From Perca fluviatilis (lineage: Eukaryota > Chordata > Actinopteri > Perciformes > Percidae), in contig NC_053126.1 in assembly GCF_010015445.1 (NCBI RefSeq), positions 12,582,669 through 12,646,668 on the forward strand: a stretch of 64,000 nt of DNA. The letters are read 5' to 3'. Shown here in pieces: positions 15,372 to 28,492 of the stretch; the first letter of the stretch is position 1, and every line of letters begins with the position of its first letter. Below the pieces are notes generated by a model that saw only the letters and a program-made list of their open reading frames with translations, was not told where the DNA came from and did not search any database. Both the position numbers and the translations under genes were made by a program.

Positions 15372-16234
15372 AAATAAAATGTATTAAGTAATGTTTATAC
15401 TTCTATAGTGATGTTGACATAGAGTGTTTGGAAAGATACATTTTTGTTCACAGTATGGACATAAACAAGTGCAGAATAGAGATGAAATTTGCTCTTCTTA
15501 TTTGCTTTTTTGCTGCTTTAACAGATTCAATCATGAGAGCAGAAGGCTAGTGGAATTAACCAGGGTGGTAAACACCATACAGATATAGTTTCTCTTTGAA
15601 CTGAAAATTTAAAATTTGATGAGAACTTGACACAGGCTGGAGTACTGCTCTCTGCTGTATTTAGGATACAGTACTTCTATAGGCCCATTGTACCATTCTC
15701 TCTCATTCAGCACTTACAGAGGAAAAGCTTTTTACTCATCATTCACTGTACGCGCACATTCACGTTTCCCTGAGATATGTCTTTGTCTATCAGTGTATTT
15801 ATAGTGTCCATTGGCCAGGTGTAGAGCGGTGTAGAGAAAATGTCTTCCCTCACTTCTCCACCACAGTGGGGTTCAGTACACACTGTTCCAGCCCTGGCCA
15901 GAATCAAGCCTAAAAATAGCCAAGAGAGGAAAATACACCCCCCTCACCCTCTCCATGCCTCTCCTCTCCTACAGCCATTTTTCTTGCCTGAAATGACAAA
16001 CAATTTAGAGAAAGACCACAGAGCCGTAATAAGGAGGGAAACAAAGCATTTTACACACTGTCTGTGTTTATTTAAAGTGTATGGCGGGGCACAGTTAATA
16101 ATTTGTGCATCATTTCCAGATCGTGACTTCAACACAACAATATTTTGGTGCTAAAATGTTGCAGATGCAAGAGTACAATAGTTGTTTGAGCAGATAAAAA
16201 CATTCTTTCAACATCCATGTGTCTACAGTCAGGA
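15372..16234. other. anonymous intronic DNA
   Basis: No exon, RNA or repeat recognised. An open frame at 15840-16154 has no family resemblance. Confidence 0.5.
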
Positions 16235-17516
<1,282 letters not shown>

Positions 17517-18077
17517 AACCCTAACCCCGGTGGATTTGTTCCGTCCCTCTCCGCCTATTCATCTGTCCTCTCGCACCCTTCCCTCTTTTCCTCCTGTGGA
17601 TCTCGGATCAAAGCCTCAGCTCCCTTTGTGTTCAGATACACTCTGGGGGCCCGGATCAATTGAATGTGTCTGGAAGGTATTGAGTTAGTCCGGCGCTGCA
17701 GGTGTTCTGCCCTCTCCCTTATCTCCAACGCAAGCTTTTCATCTTGGCAACAGCACAGCATAATTCTATTAACAGTGGCCTGGTAGATTACAAATTTCAC
17801 CAGATTAGCCCGGGATAAATCCTTAATTTAAAGGATCCATGGTTGACAGATAGGGATGTGGATGGAGAGGTGGAGAAATGCTGCAGTGTATAGTAGTGTG
17901 ACAACATGCTACAAAATGCCCACCAACCTAGGGTCTAATGCACGTTTCCTCTTTCCCACACACACATTTACTCACAAGAAAGCCTTTGTATTGTGTAAGC
18001 TGCTTTGTAATGCCGAAGTCCCTTATCTAGTTTGTGCTTATGAAATTAGACCGGTGAAACAAAGCCCATAGTAATTC
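17517..18077. other. anonymous intronic DNA
   Basis: No exon recognised. 17520-17850 is higher in GC and complexity than the surroundings and repeat-free, so it is another possible conserved non-coding stretch, untested. Confidence 0.45.
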
Positions 18078-18085
18078 ATCATTAT

Positions 18086-19498
18086 TAGGGGTGCACCGAT
18101 CCGACTTTTTCAGTCCCGATACCGATGCCAGGGCTTTGTGTATCTGTCGATACCCGATACCGATCCGATACCGTTAATGAATTAATAATAAACTGTATAC
18201 CTTCCACATCATACCTTCCTTCCACCATGTGGAAGAGACTAAAGGCACCAGACCTTCCTAACTAAACATTACTTTCCTAACTAAGACAAAATAACATAGA
18301 TGTAATGTATTGAATTCTTATTTATTTGTTATTTAAGAAACAATTGTGCATTCAAATCGAAAATATAATGTAATCAAACTTCTTAAAATAAATTTAAATA
18401 CATAATAATGGGCCATCAATAATGGGCCACCTTTATATAGGTTTATAATGGCTTATTCTACTGTCAGGAGTACATAGAATATCACAAAAACATGTTAATG
18501 TCATCATGTTTACTAAAAGCTTTGATTAAGGGTTTGCTTGGCTCCACAGTTACAGAAGCTAAACTATTTGTATTGTGCAAACTGCAAAGTAGTAAAATAA
18601 ACTCAAATCGAATGAATAGCCTACACATACAAACAACTTTAACACCGTTTCCCTTTCAAAACTAAATAGTTGTAAGCTAGTACTGTATAACCACTACCTT
18701 GGCCACAGGTAAGTTAGGTTGTAGTGGGGGACTGAACGTAGCTCCGCTGTCAGCCTCCTTCGCTGTTTGAATAACGTTAGTAGGTTGGCGGACGTATTTC
18801 AGCGAGGCAAGACATCTTAAATCCAGAGTTTTAGTCATTGCTCCGAACCAGTCTTTCTCAACGTTCTGTAGCGGGACCGGAGGTGGATTGCGTTCATAAC
18901 GTTGCTCCGCTGCATGCTTTAAGTGACAGGTCTTTAACGTTAGCACGGCCGAGTAACGTTAGAGCGACGGGCAACAACCGTGGCTAAATTATGTCCGATT
19001 TGTTAGAAAGAAAAAAAACTTGGGAACAACAGACGGCTCCTCTCCTGAGCACATGTTGTTCTGGTGTATCTCCGGTCTTTCTTCATCCTCTAGCTAACTT
19101 TCTTCTAGGTTCTTGTGCAGTACCGACCGTAGCCTCTCCCAGCTTAACAGACTGTTATGCTACCTGGCTAGCTAGGCTAGCAGATGTAATGTTACCCAGC
19201 ATGCCATTCGGCGGTGTAGCTACATTTGTAAATGTACAATTATTAGTGTTAGAAACTGTTTAAGTCTCAAACTGTTATATGCTTTGGTGTTTTATCCTTT
19301 TAAGATAGTTAGTTGTGGGTTATTAATTGTTGTGTTATAAAGTTACTACCATGAGTGAGAAGGGTACGCAGTTAACACGGGCCCCGGTGCTAAAACAAAA
19401 ACTGGATCGGCACGTGGATCTGTTAATTTTTCCGATCCAGCTATTTTGGCAATATCGGGGCCGATATCCGATCCTAATATCGGATCGGTGCACCCCTA
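18086..19498. mobile_element. hAT-type element, copy A, with 8-bp target duplication
   Basis: The ends are perfect inverted repeats: TAGGGGTGCACCGATCCG at 18086 and its inverse ending at 19498. They are flanked by an 8-bp direct repeat, ATCATTAT (18078-18085) and ATCGTTAT (19499-19506), 7 of 8 matching, as expected for hAT transposition. Length is 1413 bp. Inside are GATACCGAT/CCGATATCGG subterminal repeats and an AACGTTAG-rich middle. On the minus strand, 18677-18946 is an 89-codon open frame that I do not recognise as a transposase. A shorter relative is at 44818-45316. Confidence 0.88.
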
Positions 19499-19506
19499 AT
19501 CGTTAT

Positions 19507-19891
19507 ATCCCTGACGATACAGTATTTCACTGTGTCACCTCTGCTCCTGTTGCTTCACACAACTCTTCCTGAGAGGACTTAAACCATGTGGAGACACTTC
19601 TTACTACGGAGTTTCCCAGTGAGATCCTTGTGCCTAAGATTTATTATAGTAGCATTAAAGTCACACAAAAAACACTGTTAATGTAAGTCCTCCCCCAGGT
19701 TTCTTTGTATGTGTTTCTTCCTCTTTTTGTCTATCACCTAGCAATCAGGTGTAAATAAATGTAAGGTGTCTTCACAGCTTTCCTCCTGATTGGTTGGTTG
19801 CATGTAACATCCTGTGAGTCCCCAGATTGCCACTGTTATTCAGCCACAGCAGCATATTGGCTCCTGCTTTCTTAAAACAGCTTTTAGATTA
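19507..19891. other. anonymous intronic DNA
   Basis: No exon or repeat recognised. Confidence 0.5.
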
Positions 19892-19896
19892 ATGTG

Positions 19897-19953
<57 letters not shown>

Positions 19954-20037
19954 GTGTGTGTGTGTGTGTTTGCATGCGCCTGAGAGTTGCAGCCAGGGAT
20001 TATAGTCACAGAGAAACACTGTCTTGTATAAGTCTGG

Positions 20038-20096
<59 letters not shown>
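19892..20096. repeat. (TG)n then (AC)n: inverted microsatellite pair
   Basis: TG tract at 19892-19969 (with two single-base slips) followed after a spacer of about 71 bp by an AC tract at 20041-20096. Because TG and AC are complementary, the two tracts can pair as a long hairpin or cruciform. Confidence 0.95.
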
Positions 20097-20099
<3 letters not shown>

Positions 20100-21296
20100 C
20101 TAAAGCTAGATTTATTTCTTCCATTATATACAGCTTAACCGCCCTTCTTCACCTCTGTACTGAGATCAGTGTCAAGCCCATCTGCTCAGCTCCACACTAC
20201 AGCACCAGCACTCAAGCTGGTTTGAGATCAGGACTAACACAGGCGGCCATGGACGAGGGGGTGTGTGGCTGCTGAGGGTGTGAGGAGTGCTGATGGATGG
20301 AGGGAGAGGAAGAAGTAAGGACGTCATTACGCCCGTGATTCACATATTGCAAGTAGGCTGTAGGGAGGAAAAGAGAAACCCGATGGTTGCACTCAGAGTT
20401 AATCCTGCTGAGTAAAAGTTTGTCACAGAATTGAAGCAGAGAAGATGAAAATACGCACAACAGATTTCATGTGTTTTGCATGTAAGAAAATGTTTTTTTA
20501 TTCCATTGACAGCAGAGTGGGCAGGATGTGGGCTGGGACGATTGAAAGTTTGACTGTGGGGCGAGTTGGAGGTGGATGTGGGAAGTGGGAATGAATACTC
20601 CGAGGTCTACGCCAAAACAATTGCTGATATACTCTGCAGTGACAGATAGAAAAACATATTTTTTGAAAACCCTTAAGGCAATAAAGAGGGATTTCAACAC
20701 TGGTTTTGTTCACTTTGTCTGTTTTTTGCATCTTTTCTGAGTCTTAAGAGTCCCTTAAATGTTACGTTATTGTGCTGGCTGAGGTTGGGGGTTCGATAGC
20801 ATGTTTGGCTTTCAAAAAAAATCTACAATATTACAACTAAAGTAATGAAATATGAATGACTAAAATTCAAAGATTAATTTCAAATCTCTAATCACAGCTG
20901 TTGAGGAACAAACTGTTTTGATTTTCAACATAGACTATTAATGTTCAACATAATTCATGTTTAGATATGTATCCGACACATTGAAATAAAACTGTAGCCT
21001 ATTGATTTTTACACCTCATATTTTACAACTGATATGATTAATGTATTAATGATTAAGTATCTGGGAGATCCTGACTTCTGAAACTGATTACTGGAGAAGA
21101 ATCATTGCTCTCCTTGTCTTTGTGAACTACAAAAACAGTTACCTAACAAACCATTTTTGATGGGGTGTGTAGCATTGTTGCAATAACTTTTATTTATTAT
21201 TTTACTTTGTGTTGAAATTTAATTAAACTCCCACATTTTATTACCAAACGACATGGTCCAAAAGGACTAAGAGTTTATAGTCATGCAAGCGGCTCT
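20097..21296. other. anonymous intronic DNA
   Basis: No exon, RNA or repeat recognised. Confidence 0.5.
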
Positions 21297-21310
21297 GAGC
21301 GGCCTGACCG

Positions 21311-21524
21311 TTTTAAGCCCCCAACGTCTCCTTCCAGGCAGCGCTGCCTGGAAGGCACTAGGATTAGGCAATGGTTAGGGTTAGGGTTAGGTGCCTTGAA
21401 GTCAACGTTCGCAGCACTGCCTTGAAGTCGATTAGGCAATGGTTATGGTTAGTAAGGTTAGTGTTAGGTGCCTTGAAGTCAACGGTCACAGCGCTGCCTG
21501 GAAGGAGACGTTGGGGGCTTAAAA
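21311..21524. mobile_element. Fold-back MITE with telomere-like core
   Basis: The 35-36 bp terminal inverted repeat is essentially perfect: TTTTAAGCCCCCAACGTCTC onward at 21311-21345 against its inverse at 21489-21524. The left arm runs into a 24-bp palindrome (21331-21354) centred on GGCAGCGCTGCC. The core contains GGTTAGGGTTAGGGTTAGG and a tandem duplication (about 21363-21407 and 21431-21484) sharing TTAGGCAATGGTTA and AGGTGCCTTGAAGTCAACG. A 13-bp direct repeat, GAGCGGCCTGACC, lies outside (21297-21309 and 21532-21544) and may record the target, although 7 extra bases separate it from the right end. Confidence 0.85.
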
Positions 21525-21544
21525 CACCATCGAGCGGCCTGACC

Positions 21545-21890
21545 TTAGGCACAGCTGTGTTTAAAGCAAAATGCTAATGCTGACAATAACAATGCTAACA
21601 CTCTAATGTTTAGCAGGTGTATTGTTGACCAGGTGTACCATTTTAGTTTAGCATGTTAGCATGCCAACATTTCCTATTTAATACTAAACAAAAAGTACAG
21701 CTGTTGGGAATGTCTTTAGTTTTGCGGTATTTATTCATAAATCAAAGTATCGGACAAGTTCAAAGTTTCCCATGGTGGCGTTAGATGAGAGTCAATAACT
21801 CACCAAAGTCATTAGGATTAATGAATGTCTGTATAAAACTGCATGGCAATCCATGTAATAGTTGAGATTTTTCAGTCTGGCCACATCACT
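21545..21890 (+). repeat. Teleost interspersed repeat, copy 2
   Basis: Same block order as copy 1 at 12475: AATGCTAACA, TGTTTAGCAGGTGTA, AGTACAGCTG, TTTTGCGGTATTTATTCATAAA, TGGTGGCGTTAGATGA, and ends TGGCAATCCATG then TTTCAGTCTGG. It directly follows the fold-back MITE. Confidence 0.7.
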
Positions 21891-23268
<1,378 letters not shown>

Positions 23269-23520
23269 TGATATATTACAAGGCAGTACAGCATGCAATC
23301 TATAGTGAGAAAAAAAGTATATTGCAAAATGTCATCATAGTGATTTTTTTGTATCAGCCTGTATAAGTTAACCCTCTTTCTGCAATATATATCACAATCA
23401 CGAGCACTTCTCTGTTGCTGCATCAGCAACTGTTTGCTTCCACACATCAGGTGTGATAACATTGTCCCTCATTAGCCTCCTCTCTTTCCCTCTAAAGCTT
23501 ATCTGATGCTGTCGGGGCAG

Positions 23521-23578
23521 GGTGGTGGTGTTTTATCAGTGTTGGAGTGGGTGGTGGTGTTTTATCAGTGTTGGAGTC
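23521..23578. repeat. 29-bp tandem duplication
   Basis: Unit GGTGGTGGTGTTTTATCAGT plus GTTGGAGTG occurs at 23521-23549 and again at 23550-23578 with one change at the last base. It lies 270 bp downstream of the prkca exon donor. Confidence 0.9.
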
Positions 23579-23818
23579 TGACCTCTGTGGTCCCTCGATA
23601 TGCAGCATCTCTGTTTGGAGTGCATGTGTGGTCCTGCTGTTGCTGTAGCCTTAGTCTCCTCTTCCCTCCAGCCAGCAAGGGGATCTGTCCTTGGTTAGAT
23701 AAGAGTGGAGGTCAAGCACAGCCGCAGCATGCACTGATGTCTGTGTACTTACATGCAACAAGCCAATAACACAAATGCCCATATAGTTTGTGCAAACATA
23801 CAGATGATAAGCCCCTTT

Positions 23819-24879
23819 CAGAGGTGGAAGGTAACTAAGTACATTTACTCAAGTACCTTACTTATGTACAATTTTGAGGTACTTTACTTGAGTGTTTCCA
23901 TTTTTATGTTACTTTATACTTCTACTACACTGCATTTTGGAGGCAAATATTGTACTTTTTACTCATTTACATTTATTTGACAGCTTTAGTCACTAGTTAC
24001 TTTGCAGATTTAGATTATTCATACAAATTATAAGTTAATTAATGAATGGCGATATATTATTATAGGGAAAGCTACCTAGCAGTATTTAAAGTAATTAAAA
24101 TTAGCTCCACCTTTACCCATAAAACATTAAAGGTCCCATGGCATGAAAACTTCACTTTATGAGGTTTTTTAACATAAATATGCATTCCCCCAGCCTGCCT
24201 ATGATCCCCCAGTGGCTAGAAATGGCGATAGGTGTAAACCCAGCCCTGGGTATCCTGCTCTGCCTTTGAGAAAATGAAAGCTCAGATGGGCCGATCTGGA
24301 ATCTTCTCCTTATGAGGTCATAAGGAGCAAGGTTACCTCCCCTTTCTCTGCTTTGCCCGCCCAGAGAATTTGGCCCAGCCATGAGAGAGAGACATCATGG
24401 CTTTCAAACGAGCAAAGTGGTATTTGGTCAAGGCCACGCCCCAACCCTCCACCTTGCCCCCCCTCTCTCCACCTCTCTAGCTACAGACTTTGAAATAGCA
24501 CATCCTAAGGAAAGCTCATTGTGGGACTGGCTCTAGTGACTGTAATTCAGCACCAAGGCTAAATTTCGGGAAAGAGACTTCAGATACAGTATTAGGGGAC
24601 CACTAAGGGCTATATAAAAGCATCCAAAGAGCACCATGTCATGGGACCTTTAAAGTAATTTGCATATTACATAATTAATCACTCAAGTAGTATAATATAT
24701 ATATTATTGTGAAATGAGCCATTCTGCTAATTGAGTAGTTTTACTTTTGGTACTTGAAGTACATTTTGATGCTTACACTTCTCTACTACTACTTAAGTAA
24801 ACCTTTGAATGCAGGACTTTTACTTACAAGAGTATTTTTTACAATGTAGTATCGCTACTGAATACTTCCTCCACCACTG
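23819..24879. mobile_element. hAT-like repeat with CAGTGGTGGAAG ends, copy 1
   Basis: The left end CAGAGGTGGAAGGTAACTAA (23819) faces, at the right, the inverse of CAGTGGTGGAGGAAG (ending 24879). The flanking 8-mers GCCCCTTT (23811-23818) and GCCCCCAT (24880-24887) match at 6 of 8, consistent with an aged hAT-type duplication. Subterminal blocks (AAGTACATTTACTCAAGTAC, TTACTTGAGTG, TACTTTATACTTCTACTAC) mark a very common fish family. It is split by the TTAA element at 24131. A second, more damaged copy is at 55493. Confidence 0.82.
24131..24649. mobile_element. TTAA-flanked MITE (AGGTCCCATGGCATG ends)
   Basis: Terminal inverted repeats are AGGTCCCATGGCATG at left and AGGTCCCATGACATG (inverse) at right, flanked by TTAA at 24127-24130 and 24650-24653. 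No coding sequence. TTAA duplication is shared by piggyBac and Kolobok; the AGG start suits Kolobok better. The other copy of the host repeat carries the uninterrupted site ACAACATTAAAATG near 56212-56225, which supports a clean TTAA insertion. Confidence 0.88.
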
Positions 24880-24887
24880 GCCCCCAT

Positions 24888-25478
24888 ACGGTCTGATCAG
24901 CGGTACTTTTTTCATCTCTCCCATACGACTGCAAACACAAACTCACAATTAGACGGTGGTGTTCTCGCGCTTCAGCTTCACCAGACCGAAAGACCTGCTA
25001 GTGAATGTTCCCTTTGCTAATCCAATTAAGACGCACGCCCACCCCAATATCCTCTCATGTTTACAAAAGCAGGAACATTAAAATGTTATTCACTGCAATG
25101 ACAATACTCTGTTCAGCACCTCCGCGCTGCGATTTTCAACTTCTCCTCATTAAATATATAATTATAATATCATAATATCAGAATTCGTTTGAGTGTTTTC
25201 AAAAGGAAAGTCGATGCAGTTTAGTGAAGCTGTTGCATCCGGGGCAATTAAGAATGCACGTTTGTTTTACACCTTGTGTTTAATCAACTTCTATCACAGC
25301 AGTCGCTCTGTAACGGCTTCTCTTCATCTTACTTTCTTTTTTAAAACTCATTAGTCTTGTCTCTCGCCCACCAAGACACATTGTTCATTTTCACTCCTGA
25401 GCTACCTTCTTGTTATTCAACCATGCATCTCCTCAGCTCTATCTTCCTGCCCAACTGTTTCTGTCTTCTTCTCTTGTA
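24888..25478. other. anonymous intronic DNA
   Basis: No exon recognised. 24900-25340 is repeat-free, of high complexity, and homeobox-site-rich (CCAATTAAG, TTAATCAAC), so it is a candidate conserved non-coding stretch only. Confidence 0.45.
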
Positions 25479-25506
25479 TCTCTCTCTCTTTGTCTCTCTC
25501 TCTCTT

Positions 25507-25537
<31 letters not shown>

Positions 25538-25541
25538 TGTG

Positions 25542-25632
<91 letters not shown>

Positions 25633-25636
25633 ACAC
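25479..25636. repeat. Compound (TC)n-(AC)n microsatellite
   Basis: TC-rich tract to 25515, then AC repeats to 25636 interrupted by ATGTGCACGC near 25538-25546. Confidence 0.97.
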
Positions 25637-26630
25637 CTGACCTGCATTTAATTGTGCATTTCGGTCTGCCTGTTTTTGTGCCCATTATCTACCGACTGGC
25701 TTTGGCAAAGAGTGAATAGAGGGCCCTTTGGGGATGGACCTCTTTGAATTCCAAATGATGATATGGGACTCGCTCATACACAAACTAAGCACTTATTTTC
25801 CTTTAATCTTGTCATTTTTTCACCCTTTCCTTAATTAAAACAGTTTTCATGCAACATAGTTAAGTTTAAAAAAACTACACACCAAACAGTCAACTTGCCC
25901 GTGATGCCACCACGCAAACTAAAATCATGTGTCCCCAGTGAATCATATGTGCTGGTGCTCTATGCTAACTATATAGCATGTGTAACACACCAGACTGTAG
26001 ACTGATTGTAGGCAGGTGTCATTATAGTATCTGAAAAGGTGTGAAAATTATAACTTTAAAGCTAAGAGGCAAGTAGTTTAATGGATAAGGCTGAAGCTGT
26101 TCTTATAGCTATTCTATATTTTTGTGTGTGTGTCTCTCTTGTGTTTGTTTGTTGGTTTGTTTTCTATTCAGCAGGATTACAGAAAAACTACTGAAACTTA
26201 GTGGAAGGGTGTAGTATGAGCAAAGATAGAACCCATTACATTTTGGAGCAGATCTGAGTCACGGAGCGGATACACTGCGAGGCATTTGTGCTGCATTCAT
26301 GTGGTGTCAGAATAATCTGAAAAATAGTTCCCTGCTGGGAAAATGAACGCTGCATTAACATTGTGAGATAGGGCATACCTTGGCAGAGGTCTGCACGCTC
26401 CGATTGCCCCTCAAGTTGAATCTGTTTCTTGTCCGGACTCAGAGCGATTGACATGACTCACCAACACCTATCCATCCATCCCTCTCACCATCACTCCGTC
26501 TACACTCCTCCATCATTGCCCCTCAGCTTCTGAATCAGTGTAGTGTCATGACTCTCATGAATCTGGCTTGGGGCTCGGACATGGACACACACACAAACAT
26601 TTTTCATTTTCTCTCTTACTTACTCACATA
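25637..26630. other. anonymous intronic DNA
   Basis: Nothing recognised apart from short CCAT-rich stretches near 26470. Confidence 0.5.
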
Positions 26631-26658
26631 CACACACACACACACTCACACGCACACT

Positions 26659-26691
<33 letters not shown>

Positions 26692-26695
26692 ACAA
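26631..26695. repeat. (CA)n microsatellite, interrupted
   Basis: CA repeat with CT and CG interruptions. Confidence 0.95.
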
Positions 26696-27535
26696 ACTGT
26701 CCCTTTGCACTGTGGGACATGAGTGACCCTTTGGTTGGCCTTGGTAAGTGAATGGCGTCATCTGTCCGGCAGATGCTTTGATCCACTCGCAGAAGAGAGA
26801 GAGATGTTTGCATTAGCATTTGAGTGAAAAGTGCTCTCTCTCTTCTCTTTCTGTTTTCCATTCAGCACATTGTGAGGCGTAGGTGGTAAATAGTGCTGTA
26901 TTATCAGTCAAGGATCACTCTGGAACCAGTGAATGAAAGTGACTCATCCATAGAGAAACAATATGGGTTTCACAACCAGATTACATATGCATAACACGGC
27001 TAGATATTTGACCAGCAATCCCTTTTAAAATATATTTTTTTCTTTCCTTTTTTGTGATATTATGTTTTTCAGTGACAGATTTGGTCGGTGTGACTAGAGA
27101 GATTATGCTTTACATGAGTATACTATTGCTGTTATACTCTCCTTGGCAGATCATCTTTGCAACCATCTGTCTTTTGCCCTGTTCATTAACAACACGGCTG
27201 CAAAGCTTTTGCATGTGTTTGAAGTATTTTTCATCCAGCTCCATATGTTTGATTTGTCACGTGTCTTCACCTTACTGGATATTCTGTCCAGTTGATTGTG
27301 TTATTGGATTTGGAAATTGGTGTGCTGTGGCTATTTGTTTCTTCTTTTTCATATTTGTATATGCTTCAGTTCTGGCAAAAATAATCATCTGAACCAAGGC
27401 TGACTTAACCCAACGCACAATATCGAAGTCTTTTCAGTTTTACATGTACCATTCAGCCCATCTACGCCTGTCAAAGCAACCAACCCCTACTATGTGAAGT
27501 GAAAAAACAGCAACCAACAAGCTTTGGAAAAGGTT
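26696..27535. other. anonymous intronic DNA
   Basis: A 112-codon open frame at 27054-27392 is hydrophobic and T-rich, with no family resemblance and no splice support; I treat it as chance. Confidence 0.5.
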
Positions 27536-27737
27536 AGATTATTAACCCCATGATTATCGATTAATCTGCTGATTATTTCCTCAATTAATCACTTCATTGT
27601 TTGATCTTTAAAATGTCAGAAAAAAAACAAATGATCACAATTCTTTAGTCACCATTTCTTAAAGACCAATGTGACGTATTAAAGTTGCCGTTTTGTGGAC
27701 GAACAATCCAAAAACACATTTTTGCGTGAACAATTAC
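27536..27737 (+). repeat. Teleost repeat, ATTATCGATTAATCTG family, copy 1
   Basis: Contains ATTATCGATTAATCTGCTGA, TTTCCTCAATTAATC and AAAATGTCAGAAAA in the order typical of a widespread fish repeat. Related pieces are at 37290, 43355 (minus) and 49356. Confidence 0.55.
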
Positions 27738-27741
27738 TTAA

Positions 27742-28089
27742 AGCTATAGAGCGTAGTTTCTGCTGCCCCCATGAGGAATTCTAAGTAATGACAACAACAC
27801 TGTCAGCGTGTCCACATGATACAAGCCTTCAGTGACCGCCCCCACCCATCCCCCACGCAGTTGCTAGTAGCTCAAGGATGGACTCTTCAGAAGAGGTAAT
27901 TATCTTCACTCGAATTTCGGCGCAAGAAAGTCACCGGACGCCACAATCTTCTGAACATAGCCATACTGAGAAATACAGAGAGAGTTGTGTGGAGCTGATA
28001 GTCTTAATTAGCTTTGTAGCAACTCCGTTTGGGAATGGCTTGAATGTGACGGACGTTCATTAATATAAAAAACGTTACACACTAAAGCT
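27742..28089. mobile_element. TTAA-flanked MITE, copy A (AGCTATAG ends)
   Basis: Left end AGCTATAGAGCGTAGTTTCT preceded by TTAA (27738-27741). The right end, read inverted, is AGCTTTAGTGTGTAACGTTT, followed by TTAA (28090-28093). Length is 348 bp. Its left half is only about 80% similar to copy B at 38548, whereas its right half from 27942 is nearly identical. Confidence 0.85.
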
Positions 28090-28397
28090 TTAAGTTTCTG
28101 TATGGAAGGGGCGGGTCATTTGAACTGTTCTGCGCTGAAGCGGTGCAAAGGGTCATGGGAAACAATATATGTTCTGAACGGTTTCTGTCCTATTTAAAGT
28201 GTGTTTTAAAAATGTTCTGTTACTGTTTTGGGTTTGCATTTATGTTACGTGGGTTTTAGTTTTGTATGGTTGATTTAATGTTCATGTTTATCTACATTTA
28301 TTCTTGCACCATGACTGAGCCCCGGGTGGGGACTGATGGGGTCTGGGCAGTGAGGAAGAGTATGGGCACTCAGATCAATGCAGTGCATGTTGGAAAT
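28090..28397 (+). repeat. Duplicated 308-bp block, copy A
   Basis: Follows MITE copy A directly and differs from 38864-39171 at only two positions that I can see (GAAG/AAAG and GCGG/GTGG near 28137-28142). It holds ACCATGACTGAGCCCCGGG followed by an open frame of about 90 bases and a TATTTAAAG box, reminiscent of LTR or promoter sequence, but I recognise no protein. Confidence 0.85.
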
Positions 28398-28399
28398 AA

Positions 28400-28492
28400 T
28401 AGTCTTAATTAGCTTGGTAGCAACTAATTTGGCAATGGCTTGAATGTAATGGGCATTCATTAATATCATAAATTCAGTATGCACTGAAGCTT
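28400..28492 (+). repeat. Second, diverged right end of the AGCTATAG MITE
   Basis: TAGTCTTAATTAGCTTGGTA, GGCAATGGCTTGAATGTAAT and ACTGAAGCTTGAA repeat the last 90 bases of MITE copy A (27997-28089) in diverged form, so the duplicated block here lies between two MITE right ends. Confidence 0.7.

Noticed and set aside
20795..20815. Possible tRNA-derived SINE B box (GGGGTTCGATAGC)
   Set aside because: No A box at the right distance, no cloverleaf, and no SINE tail downstream.
21371..21577. Interstitial telomere repeat suggesting an old chromosome fusion
   Set aside because: The GGTTAG units lie inside a MITE with perfect TIRs and are part of that family, so they say nothing about a telomere.
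27054..27392. 112-codon hydrophobic frame resembling a multi-pass membrane protein
   Set aside because: T-rich intronic DNA readily gives Phe/Leu/Ile-rich frames; no family motif, no splice signals and no partner exons.
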